In this document: positions 1 to 7,024 of the stretch, piece after piece | How positions within the stretch are numbered: the stretch's first letter is position 1 | Layout: each line of letters begins with the position of its first letter | NCBI GenBank assembly: GCA_002691085.1 | Contig: NZGX01000047.1 | Location: 1-15,336, forward strand | Source: Rhodospirillaceae bacterium | Lineage (GTDB): Bacteria; Pseudomonadota; Alphaproteobacteria; Rhodospirillales; Rhodospirillaceae | Length of the DNA stretch: 15,336 bases | Direction of reading: 5' to 3' | Translations under genes and position numbers: made by a program | The notes under the pieces: generated by a model | Database searches by the model: none | Told to the model about the DNA's origin: nothing | The model's input: only the letters and a program-made list of their open reading frames with translations

Positions 1-84
1 TAAATGAAGCCTCTGATGCTGTAAATGAAGCCTCTGATGCTGTAAATGAAGCCTCTGATGCTGTAAATGAAGCCTCTGATGCTG
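1..84 (+). repeat. Perfect 21-bp tandem repeat, four copies, inside popZ
   Basis: Units at 1-21, 22-42, 43-63 and 64-84 are identical base for base and in frame, each encoding one NEASDAV heptad (phase-shifted). The array runs off the left edge, so the copy number is at least four. After base 84 the sequence diverges at once. Absence of even silent differences points to recent slippage or homogenization. Unit length is a multiple of three, so copy changes keep the frame. The unit begins TAA in the window's first frame, so any frameshift into that frame terminates within one unit. Confidence 0.97.
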
Positions 85-587
85 TCAACTTATCTGATAA
101 TGAAGGTAATACTCCAGATACAGTAGAGGAAGATAACCTCAATGAATTAGAAGATGCCAGTGAATCTAAAGAAAATGACTTATCACAAGATGATCATGAT
201 GAAGTTGGCCAGAAAATTGCAGACAGTATTAACAACGTTGACGATACATTGACTAAAATTGAAGACACAAGTTCGGGAAATCATTTGGAAGATGCACCTG
301 TATTCCCAAGCAAAGGTGAATTTAAGGTAACTGGTAAGGAAAGCTTAGTGGCTGAGAAAGTTAAGGATATGTCAGGCAAGCATTTTAGTGATTTAGCTAA
401 AGTAGTTGCTGAGGAAAGATCAATTTCTCTTGGTAATCATGGATTATCATTAGAAGAATTGGTTAGGGAGATCTTAAATCCAATTTTAAAGGATTGGTTA
501 GATCAAAATTTACCGCATATGGTTGAAAGAATAGTAAAACAAGAGATTGAATTGATTGTTAATCGTTCTGAAAGATTGGATGAGTAA
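1..587 (+). CDS. popZ: PopZ-type polar organizing protein (DUF2497), 3' part, cut by window start
   Basis: The reading frame (first full codon at base 3) is open from the window edge to the TAA at 585-587, so 194 residues are visible and the true start lies upstream. A TTG at 249 is in frame but is internal, because the acidic frame continues unbroken before it. Order: four copies of the heptad NEASDAV, then about 65 residues rich in D, E, N and S with no hydrophobic core (probably disordered), then a C-terminal helical domain containing LSLEELVREILNPILKDWL and a following basic/hydrophobic helix (MVERIVKQEIELIV). That C-terminal pattern is the DUF2497/PopZ signature. In Caulobacter, PopZ forms a polar condensate that anchors ParB-parS and recruits cell-cycle regulators; its helical C terminus oligomerizes and its acidic linker sets condensate fluidity. 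The role here is inferred by family. Proximity to valS is familiar in alphaproteobacteria, but here two genes lie between. Confidence 0.85.
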   Translation, partial: NEASDAVNEASDAVNEASDAVNEASDAVNLSDNEGNTPDTVEEDNLNELEDASESKENDLSQDDHDEVGQKIADSINNVDDTLTKIEDTSSGNHLEDAPVFPSKGEFKVTGKESLVAEKVKDMSGKHFSDLAKVVAEERSISLGNHGLSLEELVREILNPILKDWLDQNLPHMVERIVKQEIELIVNRSERLDE

Positions 588-932
588 TTCCTTTAGAATC
601 GATAAATTAAGCTTATTAAAGATTCGCTTTCAATAATACCGTCTAGATTTTTTTACTATTTTAATAAGAAATATTGAAGATATATTCTTTCCTAACTCAG
701 TAATCCTCAAAAATAAATGTTAAAGCGTATATTTTGTTCACCTGTTGGTCATTAATTTCACTGATCGGTGCAAACATGCATCATATTGCCATAAAATAAA
801 TACGCATTAGGGTAAAGTTCGACTATACAGATACAATAGTTTAGATATTTATACCGTGGGGGGATATTTTTTTCCTCTTATAAATTAACCGGTTTTCGTT
901 CTATTTTAGAACACAAATCAGCTGAGGTACTT
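588..932 (+). other. 345-bp gene-free leader between popZ and the TonB receptor
   Basis: No convincing ORF occurs on the plus strand; the only ATG frames seen are about 7-12 codons. Near its left end is an imperfect inverted repeat (GAATC at 596-600 and GATTC at 621-625 around the palindrome TAAGCTTA), without a directly following T-run, so it is a poor terminator candidate. Further along are a near-palindrome at 759-770, a possible -10 (TACAAT, 832-837), a G6 run at 857-862 followed by a T-rich stretch, and a second possible -10 (TATAAA, 879-884). No hexamer pair with good spacing stood out. I did not recognise a cobalamin, TPP or other riboswitch core. The length suggests the receptor has a regulated promoter or long leader, but that is inference. 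Confidence 0.5.
759..770. promoter_or_regulatory. Near-palindrome CACTGATCGGTG, possible operator
   Basis: The 12-bp sequence is self-complementary except for one T/G position and is centred on GATC. It lies about 165 bp upstream of the receptor start codon. A binding protein cannot be named from sequence, and a 12-mer of this kind can arise by chance. Confidence 0.15.
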
Positions 933-3356
933 ATGAAAGTCAAAAAGTTATTATTAGCGGCTGTTGTTACGGCAATAGCTCTACCTCCTTCTGGGTCTTT
1001 TGCCCAGGGGTTAGCGCTTGAAGAGATTGTTGTTACAGCTCGTAAGCGTGATGAGAATATTTATGAAATTCCAGTTTCGGTGTCTTCATTTAACCAAACA
1101 CAACTTGATAGAGCAGGTATCTATCAAATTGATGAGTTAGGTGCATTAACTGCTGGTATGGATTATGAAGCAACGACAGCAACTGGGGGTAGGTCTAACC
1201 CTGCTCTGCGTTTCCGTGGAATGAATCAACAAATTATTACACCTTCTACTCAAGTTGGTGCTTTGTTTTGGGATGGTTCCTACATGGGCGCTGGGGGAGC
1301 TATCGTTCCAGTTGGGGATTTAGAGCGTGTTGAAGTGATTAAGGGTCCTCAAACAGCCTACTTTGGTCGTAATACATTTACTGGAGCAGTAAACTACATT
1401 CCAAGAATGCCTAATATGGAAGAATGGGAAGGAAATGCTTCATACAGCTGGTCACCTTCACAGCATGATGAGCACAATATTCAAGCAGCAGTTGGTGGTC
1501 CTCTTGGAGATAGCGGTCTTGGTATAAGATTATGGGCTGGCTATGACCAAGATGGTGGTGACTTTGATACTCAAGATGGTGAGGCTTATGCAGTCTTTAA
1601 AGCAGCATCTGTAATGGGAACACTTGCTTATGATAATGGTGAAAACCTTAGAGTTAAGGTTTCTGGTTATCTTGTGAATGCAGAAAATAACGGTACATCT
1701 GCAGGAGTAAGTTCGTTAGGTCCTGATGGTACTGCTTCAGGTAGTTGTGGAATTACATATACTGGTAATTATTTTAACCCAGCTACTGGAGAAAAAACTC
1801 CATTCACAAGACCAATTAATGATTATCCAGGTAATACTTTCTGCGGTAATTATCCAAATGGTGAAAATATTGTCATGCCATTAACTGTAAGACCGGTTGC
1901 TGCTCAAGCTTTCTTGGGTGGTGCAGCTCGTATTGCTATGATGTCAAACCTTCATCCGCTTTTAGCTAAGTACAATCTTTTAGAGGATTGTGGTGGCAAA
2001 CTCTGTGGAAACGATAACACAAGACGCATTCAATTAGGCGTTGAGTATGATGTTAGCGATCACGAAGTTTCTTTCAAGGCGTCAAGAGCAGCTACAGGAT
2101 CACAAGATGTTCGTGATTTCTGGTTTGGTGTTATGAATGTTCCAGGTACAGTATTCATCGTTGGTTTAAACCTTTATAGTCGTGAGACGTTTTTTGAAGG
2201 TCGTTTGACTTCTCCTCAAGATCAGGCTTTCAGATATTCCATAGGTATAAGTGATTATTCACTTCGTTACAGAAACGGACGTGCTCCAACGGGTGGCCAG
2301 TTAACTCCTGGTACTTATCCTGATGTTGACTTCCAGGACTCGACAACAACAGCTATCTTTGGATCAATTGATTATGACTTCAGTGATGCTTTTACGATAT
2401 CTCTTGAAGCTCGTTATACAGATGAAAAATCAACAGCTATTGTTCAAGGAAATCCTAATAGAGCTTGTGGAGCAAGCCCTGTGTGTAATGAAGAAAATGA
2501 ATATGATGACTTTATTCCAAGGGTTATCTTAAGCTATCAGCCATATGAAGGTGCAACTGTTTATGGAAGTTATTCCTACAGTTCTCTTCTTGGTGTAGCA
2601 ACACAGGCTGCATTCATTAACCAAGTTGCTCCTCAGGTTATTCCTGCTGATCAAGTTGCAGCTCTCGGACTTTATACTAAACCTCAAGAGAACGTTCAGT
2701 ATGAGTTAGGTTGGAAGCAAATATTAGATAATTGGGCTTTCACTTTTGCAGTCTTTCACGCTGACTGGAAGAACCAGCCTTTTGCATCTGTGATTCTTCT
2801 ACCAACTGGTGGAACCACAGCATACAGAGGTCCAGGTGATTCTAAGTACAAAGGGTTTGATTTTGAATTTCAGGGTCAGCCAACTGATTGGTTACAACTT
2901 GCAGGAACACTTGCATATACTGATGCGAATATGAAAAACTTCTCATCACGTGGTTCAAATGAATTTGCAGTTTTAGGATCAGGTGGACTTTCTGTTGATA
3001 ACAGTGGAAATAAAGCACGTAATATTCCAGCATGGACAGCGTCATTAAGTCCAACAATTCTAGGATCTGTTGGAGATCGTGACTGGTTCTTTAGAACTGA
3101 CTTTACTTACCATTCTAAAACATGGGCAGATTATTCTCAGTTTAACAGAGCACCTGATAGGTTCAGAATTAATGCACGTGCAGGTATTAATCTTACTGAT
3201 ATGACTGCAGTTGAACTCTGGGCTAAGAACCTAACAAATAATAAAACACTAGGACTAAGTGGTGGTACAACATCAGGTCCGGGTGGCTCTCGTAAAGCTT
3301 TCCAAGAGCCATACCAAAGACGTGAAATTGGAATTAGAGTAAAAGCTGATTTCTAG
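933..3356 (+). CDS. TonB-dependent outer-membrane receptor, substrate unknown
   Basis: The 807-residue product has the full architecture of a TonB-dependent receptor. There is a Sec signal peptide (basic MKVKK, hydrophobic core, likely cleavage at SFA|QG after residue 24), a TonB box EEIVVTA at 30-36, a plug domain roughly 45-160 (containing ERVEVIKGPQTAYFGRNTFTGAVN-like plug features), and a long barrel that ends in a C-terminal phenylalanine. Length is normal for the family. It would import a bound ligand across the outer membrane using TonB-ExbBD energy. Six cysteines fall in three close pairs in the barrel region (272/304, 353/358, 512/518), suggesting disulfide-closed extracellular loops. 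The start is supported by GAGG at 924-927, 5 nt before the ATG. No transporter, TonB or sigma/anti-sigma gene is adjacent, so the ligand cannot be assigned. By eye the gene is less AT-rich than its neighbours. Confidence 0.93.
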   Translation: MKVKKLLLAAVVTAIALPPSGSFAQGLALEEIVVTARKRDENIYEIPVSVSSFNQTQLDRAGIYQIDELGALTAGMDYEATTATGGRSNPALRFRGMNQQIITPSTQVGALFWDGSYMGAGGAIVPVGDLERVEVIKGPQTAYFGRNTFTGAVNYIPRMPNMEEWEGNASYSWSPSQHDEHNIQAAVGGPLGDSGLGIRLWAGYDQDGGDFDTQDGEAYAVFKAASVMGTLAYDNGENLRVKVSGYLVNAENNGTSAGVSSLGPDGTASGSCGITYTGNYFNPATGEKTPFTRPINDYPGNTFCGNYPNGENIVMPLTVRPVAAQAFLGGAARIAMMSNLHPLLAKYNLLEDCGGKLCGNDNTRRIQLGVEYDVSDHEVSFKASRAATGSQDVRDFWFGVMNVPGTVFIVGLNLYSRETFFEGRLTSPQDQAFRYSIGISDYSLRYRNGRAPTGGQLTPGTYPDVDFQDSTTTAIFGSIDYDFSDAFTISLEARYTDEKSTAIVQGNPNRACGASPVCNEENEYDDFIPRVILSYQPYEGATVYGSYSYSSLLGVATQAAFINQVAPQVIPADQVAALGLYTKPQENVQYELGWKQILDNWAFTFAVFHADWKNQPFASVILLPTGGTTAYRGPGDSKYKGFDFEFQGQPTDWLQLAGTLAYTDANMKNFSSRGSNEFAVLGSGGLSVDNSGNKARNIPAWTASLSPTILGSVGDRDWFFRTDFTYHSKTWADYSQFNRAPDRFRINARAGINLTDMTAVELWAKNLTNNKTLGLSGGTTSGPGGSRKAFQEPYQRREIGIRVKADF

Positions 3357-3378
3357 TCTTTGTAGACTTAAAATTATT

Positions 3379-3408
3379 AAGGCCGGTCTTATGACCGGCC
3401 TTTTTTTT
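3379..3408. terminator. Strong intrinsic terminator between convergent genes
   Basis: An 8-bp perfect GC-rich stem (GGCCGGTC at 3381-3388 with GACCGGCC at 3393-3400) closes a TTAT loop and is followed by eight T residues at 3401-3408. The AA at 3379-3380 can extend the stem by two pairs. It lies 22 nt after the receptor stop. On the minus strand the stem is preceded by A8 and followed by TTAATAATTTT, so it could also stop transcription of the facing SDR gene, with a weaker U-tract. Confidence 0.95.
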
Positions 3409-3426
3409 AGCTAATTTTTTATGAAT

Positions 3427-4179
3427 TTATTTCATTGAGTCTAATTGTTCTTTCCAGCGACTATACCTCTCGGGAACAATGAGGTCTTTATCAATCGCAT
3501 GGTAAACTTTATTTAAGCATGAAGTGTTACTAAGACATTCAAGAGTAAGTCGTGCGAGTGCATCACGTGTAACGCCCCCTCGAGCAAGCTGATCCTCTGT
3601 TAGATAAGCTTTTCCTGATTCCTTTAAGTCATTTGGAAGCAGAATAAGGTTCCTAATAATTGTATAGTTTACTCCGCTCTCTATAAGATATCTTTCTCCT
3701 ATATCCTTTGCACCTAAAAGCTCTTTCATGGCATCATATCTTTCTGAGGGGTAAATTTTACGACTTATGCCAGCACCCACAGAGCCATGAAGAATAACCT
3801 GTTCAATTCCAGTTTCTCTTGCCCATTTTGAAATATAATTCATGCTTATCTCATAAAAATCAGCATCTATATTTCTGTCTCTTGCCAATGCATCAATTAT
3901 AACTTTAAACTTTTTTGAGGTGATTGCATTTTTAACATCTTCTTCATTAAGTACGTCACCTGTTAAGTATTTTACATCAAGCCCTTTAAGGCGTGTTTTT
4001 TTGGAAGTAGGCCGAGCAAAAACAGTTACCTGTTTGTTTGCTTCTAAAAGATCGTATACAATCTCACTTCCAAGCTCGCCTGTTCCTCCAAAGACAAGAA
4101 CTTCAGAGCGTAAAATAGATGGAAATGCAGTTATTATTGAAAAAATAAATAGAATCTTAATAGTTTTACATATATTCAT
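3427..4179 (-). CDS. NAD(P)-binding SDR-like (NmrA/extended-atypical SDR) protein with signal peptide
   Basis: The 250-residue protein begins with a basic, hydrophobic leader (residues 1-25: K5, K8, then ILFIFSIITAF, ending LRS). A Rossmann nucleotide-binding start follows at once: EVLVFGGTGELGSEIV, with the glycine motif GGTGELG at 31-37. A YxxxK (Y148-K152) follows HGSVGAG, and residues near 160-180 (GERYLIESGVNYTIIR) match the helix-strand typical of the NAD(P)H-binding atypical SDR/NmrA group. Such proteins are oxidoreductases or redox-sensing regulators; the substrate is unknown. Likely cleavage is at LRS|E, leaving the first beta strand at the mature N terminus. C216 and C221 are close together. 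AAGGA lies about 7 nt before the ATG. The gene is divergent from valS, convergent with the receptor, and appears monocistronic. Family call is firm; export is a prediction by eye. Confidence 0.8.
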   Translation of the reverse strand: MNICKTIKILFIFSIITAFPSILRSEVLVFGGTGELGSEIVYDLLEANKQVTVFARPTSKKTRLKGLDVKYLTGDVLNEEDVKNAITSKKFKVIIDALARDRNIDADFYEISMNYISKWARETGIEQVILHGSVGAGISRKIYPSERYDAMKELLGAKDIGERYLIESGVNYTIIRNLILLPNDLKESGKAYLTEDQLARGGVTRDALARLTLECLSNTSCLNKVYHAIDKDLIVPERYSRWKEQLDSMK

Positions 4180-4218
4180 CTTTTTTCCTTATATAATTTA
4201 GGTGTTAAATGCGTTTTA

Positions 4219-4247
4219 ATAATATCAAATTAAGATACTTTTGAAAA
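4219..4247 (-). promoter_or_regulatory. Candidate sigma-70 promoter for the SDR-like gene
   Basis: On the minus strand, TTTTCA (4247-4242) and TATTAT (4224-4219) are separated by 17 nt. This would give a leader of about 30 nt before the ATG at 4179. The region is very AT-rich, so chance matches are likely. Confidence 0.3.
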
Positions 4248-4250
4248 TTT

Positions 4251-4279
4251 TCTTGAGAAATAGGTTTTTGTACTATAAT
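4251..4279 (+). promoter_or_regulatory. Candidate promoter for valS
   Basis: A consensus -10 TATAAT occupies 4274-4279, about 60 nt before the valS start codon. The upstream element is poor: TTGAGA at 4253-4258 gives a 15-nt spacer, and TCTTGA at 4251-4256 gives 17. It sits back to back with the SDR candidate promoter in the 159-bp divergent gap. If correct, it would drive valS, the substrate-binding protein and ilvD. Confidence 0.4.
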
Positions 4280-4338
4280 TGAGATAGTTTATATCCTTTG
4301 ATAATTTTATGTATACCTCTTAAGACGAAAATTTCTAT

Positions 4339-7020
4339 ATGATTGAAAAAAGATATTCACCTAGCGACGTAGAAGAAAGGCTTTATAAGGCATGGGAAGA
4401 GTTAGATTGCTTTAAGGCAGGACAAATGCCTGAGCTAGAACCCTATACAGTTATGATGCCACCACCAAATGTTACGGGAAGTCTTCATATAGGACATGCT
4501 CTTACTTTTACTTTACAAGATATTTTAATTAGATTTTATCGTATGCAGGGTTTTGATTGTTTATGGCAGCCTGGAACTGACCATGCTGGTATAGCCACAC
4601 AAATGGTTGTTGAGAGACAATTAGCTGAGAAAGAGATTTTCAGACAAGACCTTGGCCGGGAAGAGTTTGTAAAGAAAGTATGGCAATGGAAGTCGGAATC
4701 AGGCGGTGTTATTACAGAGCAATTAAGGCGGCTAGGGGCTTCTCCTGACTGGGAGAGGGAACGTTTTACACTTGATGATGGTTTGTCGAAGGCTGTTGTA
4801 AAAGTTTTTGTTAAGCTTTTTCGTGATAAAATTATTTATAGAGATAAAAGATTAGTTAATTGGGATCCTAAACTACATACTGCCATTTCGGATCTAGAGG
4901 TTGAGCAAAGAGAAGTGGTTGGAAAAATGTGGTACTTTAAGTACCAGATTGAGGGTAAAAATAATCAATTCTTAACAGTTGGAACCACTAGGCCTGAAAC
5001 TATGCTTGGAGATACTGCTGTTGCTGTAAACCCTGAGGATGAACGTTACAAAGATCTTGTTGGTAGTTTTTGTATTCTTCCAATTGTGGGAAGAAGACTT
5101 CCTATAGTAGCTGATGATTACGCTGATAAGGATAAAGGAACTGGTGTTGTTAAAATAACTCCTGCGCACGACTTTAATGACTTTGAAGTTGGACTAAGGC
5201 ATAACCTCGAGCACATAAATATTTTTGATGAGAACGCTGCAATCAATAATAATGTACCAGACAAATATGTTGGCTTAGACAGATTTGATGCCCGAAAGTC
5301 TATTGTTGCTGAAATGGATGAATTGGGTCTTCTTGAAAAGGTAGATGAAAACTTAATGGTCGTCCCTTATGGAGATCGTTCAGGTGTTGTAATTGAACCA
5401 TGGTTGACAGACCAATGGTTTGCTGATGCTTTCACACTTGCTCAACCTGCTATTAAGGCTGTTGAGGAAGGTAAAACCAAATTTGTTCCTAAACAATGGG
5501 AGAATACATACTTTGAATGGATGAGAAATATTCAGCCGTGGTGTATCTCACGCCAGCTTTGGTGGGGCCATCAGATACCCGCATGGTTTGGGCCCGATGA
5601 TCATGTCTTTGTTGAAGAAACAGAAGAAGAAGCTTTAGAAGAAGCAAAAAAACATTATGGAAAGGAGGTTATTTTAAGAAGAGATCAAGATGTTCTTGAT
5701 ACATGGTTTTCTTCTGCTTTATGGCCTTTTTCAACATTAGGTTGGCCTGAGGCGAGTGATGATCTAAAGCGTTACTACCCTGGAAGCGTTCTTGTTACTG
5801 GTTTTGATATAATATTTTTTTGGGTAGCACGAATGATGATGATGGGAATTTATTTTATGGATAAAGTTCCATTTAAGGAGGTGTATATTCACGCCCTTGT
5901 TCGAGATGAGAAAGGGCAAAAAATGTCCAAGTCTAAGGGTAATGTTTTAGACCCACTTCAGTTGTGTGATAAGTATGGAACAGATGCTGTAAGATTTACT
6001 TTGTCTTCTATGGCAGCGCAAGGAAGAGATATAAAACTATCTGAACAAAGAATTGCAGGGTATAGAAACTTCATAACTAAAATATGGAATTCAGCTCGGT
6101 TTTGTGAGTTAAATTCGTGTTCGCAAAAGCAAAATTATTCTCCAGAAAAATTAGATAATAATTTAAATATTTGGATTGTTTCTAAGGTAAGCGAGGCAGG
6201 GAAAAGCATCTCACATTCTTTGAAGAATTATTACTTTAATGAAGCATCAGATATTCTTTACCATTTCACATGGCATACTTTCTGTGATTGGTATCTTGAG
6301 TGCATTAAGCCTATCTTAAGTGACAAAGATCATCCATCTCTTGTTGAGACCCAGTCTACAGTTTCTTGGGTATTGGACCAAATACTTATCATTGCTCACC
6401 CAATAATGCCTTTTGTGACCGAAGAATTATGGTCTTCTCTTAGTTCCTCGGATAGAGGTATGCTTATAAATGAAAAGTGGCCAAACTATTCAGATTTAAT
6501 TATATCAGACTCTGATAAAGAAATGGACTGGGTCATTGAGTTTGTTTCTAAGATAAGATCGATTAAATCTGAAATAAATATTTCTCCAAAAGATAAGATT
6601 GAGGTCAGTGCATTCATATCGGATAAAGATATTGATTTTAAAAAATATATTGAGTCGAATTATCCACTTTTAACGAGGCTTGCGAACCTAAAGGATTTAA
6701 ATATTATTAATGATTCTAATGTTGTTGGTAATGATTTAATCAATTCAGATGGTTCTGAGAGCTTAAGTTTCCTTATTAAAGGTGTTACTTTTAAAATTAA
6801 TTTATCAGGTTTAATTGATATTGAAAAAGAAAAGAAAAGATTGATCAAAGAGTCTGAAAAATTAGACAAAGAGGTCAACATGTTAAACAAGAAATTACAG
6901 AATGAAAATTTTCTTAGTAAAGCAGACCCTTTAGTTATAGAAGAAACCCGTTCAAAGCTTAACCTAGCAAAAAAATCAGAAGAAAAGGTGCTGGATTTTA
7001 TAAAAAGCATCGAGGTTTAA
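4339..7020 (+). CDS. valS: Valyl-tRNA synthetase
   Basis: This 893-residue class I aminoacyl-tRNA synthetase attaches valine to tRNA-Val in the cytoplasm. Signatures in order: PPPNVTGSLHIGH at 41-53 (HIGH at 50-53); the CP1 editing domain with GTTRPETMLGDTA from 215, which clears mischarged threonine; WCISRQLWWGHQIPAW in the catalytic core; KMSKS at 528-532; an alpha-helical anticodon-binding domain at about 600-740; and a C-terminal coiled coil from about 825 (EKEKKRLIKESEKLDKEV), which is specific to ValRS and contacts the tRNA. Length is within the family range, so the gene looks intact. No strong Shine-Dalgarno precedes the ATG. The last third is more AT-rich and less conserved than the catalytic core. 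It is followed after 4 nt by a substrate-binding protein gene, so the two are probably co-transcribed. Confidence 0.97.
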   Translation: MIEKRYSPSDVEERLYKAWEELDCFKAGQMPELEPYTVMMPPPNVTGSLHIGHALTFTLQDILIRFYRMQGFDCLWQPGTDHAGIATQMVVERQLAEKEIFRQDLGREEFVKKVWQWKSESGGVITEQLRRLGASPDWERERFTLDDGLSKAVVKVFVKLFRDKIIYRDKRLVNWDPKLHTAISDLEVEQREVVGKMWYFKYQIEGKNNQFLTVGTTRPETMLGDTAVAVNPEDERYKDLVGSFCILPIVGRRLPIVADDYADKDKGTGVVKITPAHDFNDFEVGLRHNLEHINIFDENAAINNNVPDKYVGLDRFDARKSIVAEMDELGLLEKVDENLMVVPYGDRSGVVIEPWLTDQWFADAFTLAQPAIKAVEEGKTKFVPKQWENTYFEWMRNIQPWCISRQLWWGHQIPAWFGPDDHVFVEETEEEALEEAKKHYGKEVILRRDQDVLDTWFSSALWPFSTLGWPEASDDLKRYYPGSVLVTGFDIIFFWVARMMMMGIYFMDKVPFKEVYIHALVRDEKGQKMSKSKGNVLDPLQLCDKYGTDAVRFTLSSMAAQGRDIKLSEQRIAGYRNFITKIWNSARFCELNSCSQKQNYSPEKLDNNLNIWIVSKVSEAGKSISHSLKNYYFNEASDILYHFTWHTFCDWYLECIKPILSDKDHPSLVETQSTVSWVLDQILIIAHPIMPFVTEELWSSLSSSDRGMLINEKWPNYSDLIISDSDKEMDWVIEFVSKIRSIKSEINISPKDKIEVSAFISDKDIDFKKYIESNYPLLTRLANLKDLNIINDSNVVGNDLINSDGSESLSFLIKGVTFKINLSGLIDIEKEKKRLIKESEKLDKEVNMLNKKLQNENFLSKADPLVIEETRSKLNLAKKSEEKVLDFIKSIEV
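7012..7015 (+). promoter_or_regulatory. Shine-Dalgarno for the SBP gene, inside the valS 3' end
   Basis: GAGG lies within the penultimate valS codons, 9 nt before the ATG at 7025. It supports that start and suggests translational coupling to valS. Confidence 0.5.
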
Positions 7021-7024
7021 AACA

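Noticed and set aside
1..84. Tandem repeat as a CRISPR array or iteron origin
   Set aside because: There are no spacers, the unit is in frame with popZ and encodes a heptad, and no replication gene is nearby.
249..251. TTG at 249 as the start of a 112-residue protein
   Set aside because: The frame is open to the window edge and already codes the acidic PopZ-like linker and repeats, so the TTG is an internal leucine codon.
596..625. Inverted repeat after popZ as an intrinsic terminator
   Set aside because: The stem is short, interrupted and AT-rich, and no T-run follows it directly; kept only as a description of the leader.
588..932. Cobalamin or TPP riboswitch controlling the TonB receptor
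   Set aside because: I looked for the conserved core boxes and did not recognise them; receptor genes often have such elements, but nothing here supports one.
3920..4201. 93-codon plus-strand frame opposite the SDR-like gene
   Set aside because: It is fully antisense to a gene with clear family motifs; its composition is that of a complementary-strand shadow.
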